Assembly: GCA_016866475.1 (NCBI GenBank)
Contig: VGMF01000002.1
Span: 1 to 64,000 of the forward strand
DNA length: 64,000 nucleotides
Source of the DNA: Chlamydiota bacterium
GTDB taxonomy: Bacteria; Chlamydiota; Chlamydiia; Chlamydiales; RGXB01
Direction of reading: 5' to 3'
Shown here: positions 34,985 to 43,897 of the stretch, one piece after another
How the letters are laid out: each line of letters begins with the position of its first letter
How positions within the stretch are numbered: the stretch's first letter is position 1
Notes under the pieces: generated by a model
The model's input: the letters and a program-made list of their open reading frames with translations, nothing else
Databases searched by the model: none
Told to the model about the DNA's origin: nothing
Made by a program: the position numbers and the translations under genes

Positions 34985-37144
34985 CTATCCCCTTTCCTTT
35001 AAGGAAAGAAAGCTTTGGATGTTTTTAATTGTATAGGTTTTTCCATTCATCTCAAATGTATCATCGTCACGTCTCCCCTCGAGCTCTTTCGCAAACTTGG
35101 ATTTGTACGACAAGATGTGATGATCCGCATCCGCGTCATGGGGTCCCAAGATTTTAAAAAGTATCCTCTCGTGGTTAGGGCCCTCAGCAATAAACTGTAC
35201 CCCGACACCGACCCTTGTGGGGTTGATATCCTCCTCAGTGAGAATGCGCAGATGGTTGAACTCCTTTGATAGAGTGCGCAGCTCATGCTGCAATCGATCC
35301 CTTTTTTCCAGGGCAAATTTAAATTCCGAATTTTCCCTCAAATCCCCATAGGAGCGTGCAATTTCGATCTCTTTGGCATTTTCTAAAGTATCGACTTGAA
35401 TGATCTGCTCGATCCGTTTTTTGATTTTGTTGAAGCCCGCCTCTGTGGTCCAGATAACGGTCTCGTCGTCCAAGGTCTCGGCTGAAGCCAACGAGGGGTG
35501 CACGACCTCCGCGAGGGATCTTAAGGTTTTTAGTTCATGCGAGGTTAATGACAGGCATTTTGTTGATAAAAGGAGAAGCTCTTTAAGTTCAGCCACGGAG
35601 CAGTGTTGAAAAAGATTACGGATCAATTGGAATCTTTGACCGGTGATAAAACCATGAATTTTTTTTGTGATATCTCGTGCGAGCGGGAAATTTTCAACTT
35701 TGCTTAAAAGGGTAAAGAGCGCTTCGAAAAGCCGCTGGTTACCAAGCTTGTCTGCGTAGGGGAGGGTGGTAGATTTAAGGATAGTTTCAAAGAACCATAA
35801 AAACGCTTCAGCATGGCGGTCAGGGGAGTGGATCAATTTTTCAACGACCTCCGCGACCTCTTTTGTGAAACCTCTTTTTACGAGCGAGTTTAACAGAAAT
35901 TCCCGAAGTTGCGATAGGTCTACCTTAAGCAAAAGTTCTTTGAAAAGATCTTTGGAGTCCTCACGGTATTTTTCCAAACAGACCATGTACCTTTTTTTGA
36001 ATGATATGATCTGGATCTGATCGAGGATTTGCACCGGCAATTGCGCTTTTTTAATGAGGGCCTCTATGCTTCTGGATTCGGTCTCCCCATAGAGATCTTC
36101 GAGGATAAAGAAAAGAGACAGCTCCTGGCCATCATTTAACTCGTGCTTCACAAGTGCATCCGCTAAATGGGCCCGTATTTTTTCTTTGAACTCCTGGTTT
36201 TTGATCGCTTGAGGGAAATCTCTTAAAAAAGTATAGACCATTTCAATCAAAGTATCTGCATCAGGGCGCTCCTCCAGTTGGTGGATCAACCGATCCTCAA
36301 AAGAGATGGCAACAGTTGCCAACCTAAACGGTTCATGCAGTGAACCTGGAATGTGGATCTGGGGATCCTTTTTCATTTTATTGCGGGTAAGCTGCCACCA
36401 CTTTTGCCATTCGCTTTCAGGAATAACCAGATCGGCCATCTCTTCTTTAATTTCTTGAGCATTTTTGGGCCCGAGATCCTTCAAGAGTTTTTTTATCACC
36501 TCTACAGGTTCTTTCCTTGCCATCTGTTCCAACTGGTCGGGACTTCCAAACCTCATGGATAGAAAATGGTTATTGGGCAGGGGGATAAGGCAATGCAGTG
36601 CATTCGATAGGGAAAGATCTTTTTTTTGCGCAACGAAATCAAATTCGCAGGTAACCTGCTCTCTTACAAAAGAGACATCGAGCACCTCTCCAACGCCCCA
36701 TCCCTTTGTATGATAACAGAAATTTTTGGGCTTGAGATGTGTCAAAAGTTCAAGATTTGTCAGTATCCCTTGAAAGGACGGGCGGTCTTTTCCATTCAGA
36801 ATTTTGAGAAGTTTAGGATAATTGGGATCTGTTTCATAGTGCTTGGAGATCTCTTCTTCAACTAAAGAGACGAGATTCATGCTGTTTGTGGTCTGAAGAT
36901 CGACCAGATGCCTTAAGATAGAGCGTTTTTCGTCACCCTCGGGAATTTTCTTCCATAAAGGTAGTATGTCCTCAGCATATTTGCCAAAGGAAGTTGCAAA
37001 TGGGCTATTAGAAACCGCAACAAGAATAGCTTTTAATTCCATCGGGTCAACTTCATCGCAAAAACTATACTCTTGCCAAAGGGAAATAAAGGGAGCAAAC
37101 TGGTTGTCAAAAATATGTTTTTGAAACTGCTTGAGATATTCCAT
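34985..37144 (-). CDS. greA: Transcript-cleavage factor GreA with long N-terminal extension
   Basis: Start taken at 37144 (MEYLKQFQKHIF), giving 719 residues, close to the long GreA of Chlamydia; upstream codons look non-coding. The C-terminal 160 residues are a complete GreA: a coiled coil with the tip sequence ARSYGDLRENSEFKFA that carries the acidic residues inserted into the RNA polymerase secondary channel, followed by a globular domain (GVGVQFIAEGPNHE ... FEMNGKTYTIKNI). The first 560 residues are an all-helical chlamydial extension of unknown role, perhaps a scaffold or repeat solenoid. Confidence 0.92.
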   Translation of the reverse strand: MEYLKQFQKHIFDNQFAPFISLWQEYSFCDEVDPMELKAILVAVSNSPFATSFGKYAEDILPLWKKIPEGDEKRSILRHLVDLQTTNSMNLVSLVEEEISKHYETDPNYPKLLKILNGKDRPSFQGILTNLELLTHLKPKNFCYHTKGWGVGEVLDVSFVREQVTCEFDFVAQKKDLSLSNALHCLIPLPNNHFLSMRFGSPDQLEQMARKEPVEVIKKLLKDLGPKNAQEIKEEMADLVIPESEWQKWWQLTRNKMKKDPQIHIPGSLHEPFRLATVAISFEDRLIHQLEERPDADTLIEMVYTFLRDFPQAIKNQEFKEKIRAHLADALVKHELNDGQELSLFFILEDLYGETESRSIEALIKKAQLPVQILDQIQIISFKKRYMVCLEKYREDSKDLFKELLLKVDLSQLREFLLNSLVKRGFTKEVAEVVEKLIHSPDRHAEAFLWFFETILKSTTLPYADKLGNQRLFEALFTLLSKVENFPLARDITKKIHGFITGQRFQLIRNLFQHCSVAELKELLLLSTKCLSLTSHELKTLRSLAEVVHPSLASAETLDDETVIWTTEAGFNKIKKRIEQIIQVDTLENAKEIEIARSYGDLRENSEFKFALEKRDRLQHELRTLSKEFNHLRILTEEDINPTRVGVGVQFIAEGPNHERILFKILGPHDADADHHILSYKSKFAKELEGRRDDDTFEMNGKTYTIKNIQSFLSLKERG

Positions 37145-37372
37145 TTTAAAAACCTTCGATACTGGGTGTAGCGAGTAGTATAAGCGATATAAATTAATAA
37201 ATGCAAACGTTGTTGCTGTGGGTTGCCAAAGAATCTTGGCATCGTTTACATTAGAATCGAGAACTCTGGGTATTTTACGACTACAACAAAGAGGGGTTTT
37301 TAGGACCGTCAAGGTTTCAACGGCAACTTATAAAAAAACTTTTACAAACAACTCTAGACCGGCAAGGTAGAA

Positions 37373-38959
37373 ATGCAAGAAACAAAAAGTCTTTTAGCCC
37401 CCTTCGTTTCCAACACGGAGGAAAATATCTTTGTTCTTCAAAATCTACCCGAGGTGTTAAAAGGGGCCCTTTTTTCAAGGTATTCCAGGTCCAAGCTCGG
37501 TTTGAGAGAGCTTTTGCTCAAAGAGTTTCTTTTGAATCAAGAGGCTGGTTTTGAAAATCCCGGAGCCGATTTTTCCCAATTAAATATCAAAAAAGCGGTC
37601 GATTTCTACGATAGGATTCTCGATGGTTACGGAGACGACTCGGTTGCTGAGCTCGGGGGTGCCCATTTAGCCTTTGAAAGCGTCTCGATGCTTGCAACAA
37701 AAATTTTAGAAGATGCCAGGATAGGCGGTTCCCCTTTAGAAAAATCGACCCGTTACATCCCTTTTGATGATAAACTCGAGGGTAAATACCGGTATTACCG
37801 TGATCCTGAAATCATGCGATCTCCCTTGGGAGAAGAGTACGAGGCGAGGATGGATTCCCTTTTTTCCACGTACACCTCTTTAATTCCACCTATGACAGAG
37901 AGAATAGAACAGCTTTATCCCCTTAAGGAGGGGGTATCGGAGGCTGCTTGGCGAACTTCGTTGAGAGCGCTGGTTTTTGATTGTTTGAGAGGTCTTTTGC
38001 CTGCTGCTACGTTGACCAATCTTGGATTTTATGGAAATGGACGTTTTTTTGAGTCTTTATTGATGAAAATGCGTTTGAACCCTTTGCATGAGGTGCAATC
38101 GATTGCACAAAAAGGGTTTTTAGAGCTTTCCAAAGTCATCCCCTCTTTTGTGAAAAGGGCAGAATTAGGCCACCGCCATTACCAATCTTTTGAAGAGTAT
38201 ATGGCGGATTTAGACCGGTACACTGGTGTGGTTTGCCAACTAAAGCCGGTCGTAAAAGAGCCGGGTTTTGGTGTGCGACTTGTCCAGGCTCCGGATAAAA
38301 ATTGTGTCGACAACCTGCTAGTTTCTTTGATCTACGAAAAAGAGGGTGGAGACTACGCTTCCATTCTTGGCAACGTGCAGTCGTTTAGCCACAGCAGGAA
38401 AAAAGAGATCCTTGAAGGGCTTGGCGCGCTTAGAAAAAATAGGCGCCATAAATCCCCGAGAGCACTAGAGCATATAGATTTTACTTTCGAGATCACAGCC
38501 GATTTTGGTTGTTATCGTGATCTGCACCGTCATCGAATTTTGACGCAGCATAGAAAAAAATTGGATTGCGATCTGGGGTATTTTTTACCTTTAGAGATTC
38601 TGGGGACAGAGATGGAGCCCGTTTACGTAAAGGCTTTAAACGAGGCGAAAGATTTTTTTGATAGATTACAAAAAGTTTGCCCTCAAGAGGCGGAGTATGC
38701 GGTGCCCATGGCGTATAATATCCGATGGTGTGTCAAAATAAATTTGAGAGCTTTGCAATGGATGGCAGAGTTGCGCTCGACCCCACAAGGGCACCCCGAA
38801 TATCGGAAGGTGGCTCAGGAGATGACAAAAAGGGTATTGGAGTTGTTTCCACACTTTGCCCCCCTTTTAGGTTTTGTGGATTTTTCAGAGCACGCAATTG
38901 GCAGATTGGCTCAAGAAGAGCGTAATTTGAAAAAAAGGGGGGATAGAAATGGTTCCTAA
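37373..38959 (+). CDS. thyX: Flavin-dependent thymidylate synthase, double-length
   Basis: Makes dTMP from dUMP with FAD and methylene-THF. At 528 residues it is about twice the usual ThyX and seems to hold two related halves: GDDSVAELGGAHLAFESVSMLATKI with LEKSTRYI (about 82-135) and a second copy FTFEITADFGCYRDLHRHRILTQHRKKLDC (about 370-400), where RHRILTQHR corresponds to the ThyX motif RHRxxSxxE with changes. Chlamydial ThyX is long in the same way. It overlaps tyrP by 11 bases. Confidence 0.88.
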   Translation: MQETKSLLAPFVSNTEENIFVLQNLPEVLKGALFSRYSRSKLGLRELLLKEFLLNQEAGFENPGADFSQLNIKKAVDFYDRILDGYGDDSVAELGGAHLAFESVSMLATKILEDARIGGSPLEKSTRYIPFDDKLEGKYRYYRDPEIMRSPLGEEYEARMDSLFSTYTSLIPPMTERIEQLYPLKEGVSEAAWRTSLRALVFDCLRGLLPAATLTNLGFYGNGRFFESLLMKMRLNPLHEVQSIAQKGFLELSKVIPSFVKRAELGHRHYQSFEEYMADLDRYTGVVCQLKPVVKEPGFGVRLVQAPDKNCVDNLLVSLIYEKEGGDYASILGNVQSFSHSRKKEILEGLGALRKNRRHKSPRALEHIDFTFEITADFGCYRDLHRHRILTQHRKKLDCDLGYFLPLEILGTEMEPVYVKALNEAKDFFDRLQKVCPQEAEYAVPMAYNIRWCVKINLRALQWMAELRSTPQGHPEYRKVAQEMTKRVLELFPHFAPLLGFVDFSEHAIGRLAQEERNLKKRGDRNGS

Positions 38960-40172
38960 ATTTTCGGGGGGTGTTTTAGGGGGTGCTTTTTTAGTCACCG
39001 GGAGCTGTGTTGGGGCCGGAATGTTGGGTTTACCAATAATGACAGGCCTTGTAGGGTTTTACCCCTCACTAATTCTATTTGCAGTAGTAGCCTTTTTCAT
39101 GACTTGCACCGCTTTGCTTTTAGTAGAAGTTCAAGAGGAGTTCGACCGCCCTGTTAATTTGAGCACCATGTGTGGATTTTCCCTTGGAAAGGTGGGGAGG
39201 TTCCTATGTGGAGCGACCTATCTATTTTTATTTTACGCACTCCTTGTAGCTTATACTGCCCTCTCTGGGCATCACACGTCTCTTTTACTGAACCATTTTT
39301 TTTCGGTAAACGTTCCCGATTGGGGAGGCAGCCTGTTTTTTGTGATTTTATTTGGGGCGGTTGTCTATCGTGGCACAAGGCCGGTGGATCTGCTAAATCG
39401 GTTTTTCATGATTTTTAAGATCTTGGCGTATCTTGGACTAATATTTTTAAGCGCCCAGTACATAGATAGCTCCTTATATAAAAGAGTGAACTGGACTTTT
39501 TTGCTCCCTGCTATTCCGATCCTCATCATTTCTTTTGGATTCCATAATATGGTTCCGACTCTTGTAAAGCATTTTAAAAATGAGACTCAAAAAGTTGTCT
39601 CGTCCATTTTTTGGGGGGTAGTTATCACGCTTGTGATCAACCTTTTTTGGCAGTGGGTCGCTTTAGGAACCATTCCTGTCGGAGGTGAACAGGGGTTGAT
39701 GAACAGCTATTTCAAAGGGATTGATGCAGCGCAATCGATGTCTTACCTTTTGTCTGATCCATCGATTTCTGTTTTCAGTAGCGCATTAGCTTTTTTTGCA
39801 ATCATGACCTCGTTTTTAGCCCAGTCCATGAGCCTAGTCCATTTTTTACAAGATGTGACCCAGGTAAAAGTTGCCGAGGGTAAAGAGAGCGGCTCTTTGA
39901 CCGTTTTAGCGCTTCTTCCCCCTCTAGTGATCGCTATCCTCGGTCCAAATCTATTTTTTAGTGCTTTGAATTTTGCCGGAGGTATTTGCGCCATGCTCCT
40001 TTTTGGGGTTTTCCCGGTGATGATGTGCTGGGTTAAAAGGTATCATAGAGGCCATTTTAGGGGGTTTTTGGTCCCTGGTGGCAGAGGGGCATTGTTGATA
40101 CTTTTTATATTTTCGGTCTTCGTCATGGTATACCAATTGCTTTCGATTATGGGAATCGTTGAGGGTGTCTGA
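38949..40172 (+). CDS. tyrP: Tyrosine/aromatic amino acid permease
   Basis: An inner-membrane transporter of the aromatic amino acid permease family with about eleven hydrophobic segments in 407 residues. The N-terminal GGVLGGAFLVTGSCVGAGMLGLP is the TyrP/Mtr signature around the first membrane helix. Chlamydiae rely on host tyrosine and tryptophan. The start overlaps thyX by 11 bases, and the end overlaps uvrB by 14, so the three genes probably share a transcript. Confidence 0.9.
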   Translation: MVPKFSGGVLGGAFLVTGSCVGAGMLGLPIMTGLVGFYPSLILFAVVAFFMTCTALLLVEVQEEFDRPVNLSTMCGFSLGKVGRFLCGATYLFLFYALLVAYTALSGHHTSLLLNHFFSVNVPDWGGSLFFVILFGAVVYRGTRPVDLLNRFFMIFKILAYLGLIFLSAQYIDSSLYKRVNWTFLLPAIPILIISFGFHNMVPTLVKHFKNETQKVVSSIFWGVVITLVINLFWQWVALGTIPVGGEQGLMNSYFKGIDAAQSMSYLLSDPSISVFSSALAFFAIMTSFLAQSMSLVHFLQDVTQVKVAEGKESGSLTVLALLPPLVIAILGPNLFFSALNFAGGICAMLLFGVFPVMMCWVKRYHRGHFRGFLVPGGRGALLILFIFSVFVMVYQLLSIMGIVEGV

Positions 40173-42168
40173 TCTATTTGCTTTGCGCAGTGTCTACGAG
40201 CCAAAAGGGGATCAGCCTAAAGCCATTGAGTATCTAACGCAAGGAATACTAAATAAAGCTGCGTCTCAGGTGCTTTTGGGGATTACCGGGTCGGGTAAAA
40301 CCTTCACGATGGCAAATGTGATTCAAAACGTACAAAAACCGACGCTTGTTCTGGCCCACAATAAAACATTGGCAGCCCAGCTTTACCAGGAATTCAAAAC
40401 ATTTTTCCCCCACAATGCCGTCGAGTACTTTGTATCGTACTACGATTATTACCAGCCGGAAGCGTATATTGCGCGGACCGATACCTATATAGAAAAAGAT
40501 CTTGCGATCAACGACCGGATCGAGAGGATGCGACTATCTGCTACCAAATCATTGATTGAGAGGAAGGACGTGATCATAGTCTCGTCTGTTTCTTGCATCT
40601 ATGGTATCGGAGCTCCCGAGTATTTTGCAAAAATGCAACTGAAATTGCAGGTCGGTAAAAAAATAGATAGGGATGAGCTCCTCCTCAAGTTGGTAGAGAT
40701 ACACTACAAGAGAAATGACCTTGAGCTAAATCGTTCTCAATTTAGAGTGCGTGGCGATGTGGTGGAGGTTTCTCTTGCATATGAGGAAAATATTGCGGTA
40801 CGGATCGAACTGTTCGGAGATGAAATCGAGCGGCTAAGCTTGGTGGATCCTTTGACGGCGAAGGTAATCAAAAGGGAGGATTCGGTAACAATATTTCCCG
40901 GTTCCCACTATGTGATGCCTGAAGATGTTAAAGAGGATGCGATCGATGTGATCAAAAAAGAGCTTGAGGAGCGTCGGGCTTTTTACCTCGAAAATCAGCG
41001 TCCACTAGAGGAGCATAGGATTCGGGAGAGAACTTTATACGACTTGGAGCTGATCCGTGAAATCGGCTTTTGCAAAGGGATAGAGAATTACTCGAGAGCC
41101 TTTTCAAACCGAAACCCCGGAGATCCACCCTCTTGCCTCATCGATTATTTCCCTAGTGATTTTCTTTTATTTATTGATGAGTCACACCAAACTGTTCCCC
41201 AAATTGGAGCGATGCGAAACGGAGATAAGGCAAGAAAGACCCCCTTAGTGGAGTATGGATTCCGTTTACCCTCCGCTTTTGACAACAGACCGTTATCTTT
41301 TGAGGAATTTCGTCAGAAAATACAAAACATTATCTACGTCTCGGCAACCCCTGGCCCCTATGAGTTGGAGGATAGCGAGGGGAGAATTGTTGAACAGATC
41401 ATACGCCCTACCGGTCTTCTTGATCCGACAATACAGGTAAAACCAGCTCTTTACCAGGTAGACGATGCCCTTTCTGAAATTCAAAAAGAGATCGAAAAAG
41501 GGGGGAGGGTTTTAGTCACAACGCTCACAAAAAAATTAGCAGAAGATCTTACAAAGTATATGCAGGAAATTGGAATTAAGACCCAATATCTGCACTCCGA
41601 TATCGATACCCTTGAAAGGGTGAAGATCATTAAACAGCTCAGGACAGGGGAGTATGATGTTTTAGTGGGGATAAACCTATTGAGGGAGGGGCTTGACATG
41701 CCGGAGGTCTCCCTTGTTTTGATTTTGGATGCTGACAAAGAGGGATTTTTAAGGTCAAAAACAAGTTTGATCCAAACATGCGGGCGGGCGGCAAGGAATC
41801 GAGAGGGGCGTGTGGTGATGTATGCCGATACCATCACTAAATCGATCCAACAGACGCTAGAGGTCACACAGAGCCGAAGAAAACACCAGGAGGAGTATAA
41901 TAAAAAGCATCAGATCGTGCCTGCATCTGTCCATCGCGATCGGGTTGAGACATTAAAGGAGACCTTCTTTCAGGAATTGGAAACAGAGGTGGAATCGGTA
42001 GGAAAACAGACACCGCTCACCCCTAAAGATCTGGAAAGGAAAATCAAGCTTGTCGAAAAAGAGATGCGTTTGAAGGCAAAAGCGCTCGATTTTGAAGGTG
42101 CGATAAAATTAAGAAATGAACTTGATCATTTAAAGAATGTCGCTATGCAGCAGGATCATTTAGATTGA
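40159..42168 (+). CDS. uvrB: Excinuclease ABC subunit B
   Basis: Damage-verification helicase of nucleotide-excision repair. 669 residues, all standard features: VLLGITGSGKTFTMANV with Walker A near residues 39-46, the beta-hairpin region YYDYYQPEAYI, DESHQT (DEAD-type motif II variant), the SATPGPYE motif, helicase motifs V and VI (GINLLREGLDMPEVSLV, QTCGRAARN) and the C-terminal UVR domain. The start is TTG 40159 or GTG 40165; both lie inside the end of tyrP. Confidence 0.97.
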   Translation: MRVSDLFALRSVYEPKGDQPKAIEYLTQGILNKAASQVLLGITGSGKTFTMANVIQNVQKPTLVLAHNKTLAAQLYQEFKTFFPHNAVEYFVSYYDYYQPEAYIARTDTYIEKDLAINDRIERMRLSATKSLIERKDVIIVSSVSCIYGIGAPEYFAKMQLKLQVGKKIDRDELLLKLVEIHYKRNDLELNRSQFRVRGDVVEVSLAYEENIAVRIELFGDEIERLSLVDPLTAKVIKREDSVTIFPGSHYVMPEDVKEDAIDVIKKELEERRAFYLENQRPLEEHRIRERTLYDLELIREIGFCKGIENYSRAFSNRNPGDPPSCLIDYFPSDFLLFIDESHQTVPQIGAMRNGDKARKTPLVEYGFRLPSAFDNRPLSFEEFRQKIQNIIYVSATPGPYELEDSEGRIVEQIIRPTGLLDPTIQVKPALYQVDDALSEIQKEIEKGGRVLVTTLTKKLAEDLTKYMQEIGIKTQYLHSDIDTLERVKIIKQLRTGEYDVLVGINLLREGLDMPEVSLVLILDADKEGFLRSKTSLIQTCGRAARNREGRVVMYADTITKSIQQTLEVTQSRRKHQEEYNKKHQIVPASVHRDRVETLKETFFQELETEVESVGKQTPLTPKDLERKIKLVEKEMRLKAKALDFEGAIKLRNELDHLKNVAMQQDHLD

Positions 42169-42216
42169 CATTAAGATTAAAAAAAAATAATCTACGGCAA
42201 ATTATTTTGACTCCGA

Positions 42217-43143
42217 ATGCTTTTTTATTTTTTGGTGTGTATCCCAATATTCCTTTTTGCAAAAGACCCTTTTCCTATTGGATTTTCCGTCCCGGAGTCT
42301 AAAATAATAGACCATATACCCAACAAAGAGTGGGATTTTGCCCCATTGGTACCGGGTGATTTGTCGACGTATATTTATGATGAGGAAGAGGCGTATTACA
42401 AAGACTACCAGAGATCCTACTACGCCATTACAAAAATCAAAGCGGGTGCAGATTGCATGCGTCATTATGAGATTCTAGCTAATGGTTGCATTCCCTACTT
42501 TGAAGATCTGGAACTGGTACACTCAAAAACAATGACCCATTTTCCCAAAGAGCTTGTTTTAGAGGCGATGAGTCTTCCGGGGGTGAGTTACCGGAACATT
42601 GACCACACGAAATTTGACAAAAAGCGCTATTTTGACATTTTAGAGAAGTTGCTTAGCCACACAAGAAAACATTTAACCTGTAGAAGCATGGCGCAATATG
42701 TCTTGGACTGCATGGGGTGTCCCAATCCAAAAAAGGTGGTCTATTTAAGTTTCGACCAGATGGCCGATTATTTGAGATGCACTACCTATATAGGGTTTAA
42801 ACAACTTTTGAAAGAACGTTGTATTGTTTACCCCAGAATCAACCGGCTCTATAAAGATTCGCAACTGCCGCCGCATCTCGACTATGGAAAGGGATTTACA
42901 ATCGGCCGCATTTTACCTTTACAAGAAGAGAAAATTTTAGGTTCCCTCTACAAACTCCATCAGGAGTGCCCTGTAGATTTAGTGGTAGTAGGGTCAGTGC
43001 ATCGTGTTCCTTTAGGATGGATTAAATATCTAGAAAAAAATAAATTCAAGGTCGCCTATATCTGCGGAGAGGATTTTCATGTTTGTCCTTTTCATGCATT
43101 CCAAAACCTATTTATTCGGGAATATTCCTCATTAGGAACTTAA
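42217..43143 (+). CDS. Exostosin-like glycosyltransferase with signal peptide
   Basis: A 308-residue protein whose first 16 residues (MLFYFLVCIPIFLFA) form a short signal peptide ending LFA. Residues near 75-95 carry the nucleotide-sugar-binding signature of GT-B exostosin-like proteins, AGADCMRHYEILANGCIPYF, followed by a conserved E and T. A C-terminal Rossmann-like half (VDLVVVGSVHRVP, KVAYICGED) completes the pattern. No Shine-Dalgarno sequence is evident. It is the first gene of the plus-strand run 42217-47803. Confidence 0.68.
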   Translation: MLFYFLVCIPIFLFAKDPFPIGFSVPESKIIDHIPNKEWDFAPLVPGDLSTYIYDEEEAYYKDYQRSYYAITKIKAGADCMRHYEILANGCIPYFEDLELVHSKTMTHFPKELVLEAMSLPGVSYRNIDHTKFDKKRYFDILEKLLSHTRKHLTCRSMAQYVLDCMGCPNPKKVVYLSFDQMADYLRCTTYIGFKQLLKERCIVYPRINRLYKDSQLPPHLDYGKGFTIGRILPLQEEKILGSLYKLHQECPVDLVVVGSVHRVPLGWIKYLEKNKFKVAYICGEDFHVCPFHAFQNLFIREYSSLGT

Positions 43144-43164
43144 GAGTTGGCTATAAAAATCCTC

Positions 43165-43194
43165 TTGAAGGGGGGTCTTGAGTTTCGCTAGAAT
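43165..43194 (+). promoter_or_regulatory. Possible sigma-70-type promoter before the gene at 43201
   Basis: TTGAAG (43165-43170) and TAGAAT (43189-43194) are separated by 18 bases. The -10 box lies only 6 bases before the ATG at 43201, so a transcript from here would be leaderless or nearly so. It may be a chance match. Confidence 0.3.
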
Positions 43195-43200
43195 AGAAAT

Positions 43201-43866
43201 ATGACAAAATATTTACTCTCCCGCTTACCTGGCGTATTGTTGGTCTTCGGTTTTTTGATAATAATTCATCATTACCAACTCAGTGTTTTTCCTCTCAAAG
43301 AAAATAGCGGAGCCCCTTTTTTTCGCTCCGAGATAAAAAATTTCGATATTTTTTTGATATCCTCGGAGGAGAAACCGGTCAAAGAAGAGCTCATAGAGTC
43401 TTTGATTTACCAAAAAGGGGTACAGGTCAAAGTCCATCTTTTAGATGCAACCGAGCATAAGGAGGTGTATCCTCTTGAAAAAATACACTACAGAAAAGTT
43501 GATCCTAAGGATGTTTTAGATGTTTTTCACAGTACCGTCCTAGCGCTAGACCCGGCGCATGTCTTGGTCTTCATCGATCCGTTTGAAAAAAATATCCACC
43601 CCTATTTGCTTTACAAAATCAGACATCTTTTTGAACACCGGGATGTCAAAGCGGTTTATACTGACAAAAAAATGAAACCCACACAGCATCGACTTGGTTT
43701 TGAAAGAGCGAATATAAAAGCGTACCAGGCGAGCCTTGTCCAGCAGATAAACATGGAGAAAATAAGAACCTTTGAAGACTACCATCAAGGGATTTTATTC
43801 CTCACAGCTGAGAATTTCCTTTTTTCAACAAAAGTTCTAGACCCTGAGCCGGAGATGGAAGATTGA
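43201..43866 (+). CDS. Membrane-anchored protein of the glycan cluster, unrecognised
   Basis: I do not recognise this 221-residue protein. Residues 9-26 (LPGVLLVFGFLIIIHHYQ) form a membrane anchor after an arginine. The remaining domain alternates strand and helix (FDIFLISSEE, HVLVFIDPFEKN, VKAVYTDKKM) and includes DPAHVLVFIDPF where GT-A enzymes often have their acidic metal motif. A transferase-like accessory role in the cluster is a guess. Downstream genes follow on the same strand. Confidence 0.6.
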   Translation: MTKYLLSRLPGVLLVFGFLIIIHHYQLSVFPLKENSGAPFFRSEIKNFDIFLISSEEKPVKEELIESLIYQKGVQVKVHLLDATEHKEVYPLEKIHYRKVDPKDVLDVFHSTVLALDPAHVLVFIDPFEKNIHPYLLYKIRHLFEHRDVKAVYTDKKMKPTQHRLGFERANIKAYQASLVQQINMEKIRTFEDYHQGILFLTAENFLFSTKVLDPEPEMED

Positions 43867-43897
43867 TACAAATTTACAAATATTTTGAAAGGAAGGA

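Noticed and set aside
37145-37312. 56-residue extension before greA
   Set aside because: The residues look like translated intergenic DNA, and the start at 37144 gives a length close to Chlamydia GreA.
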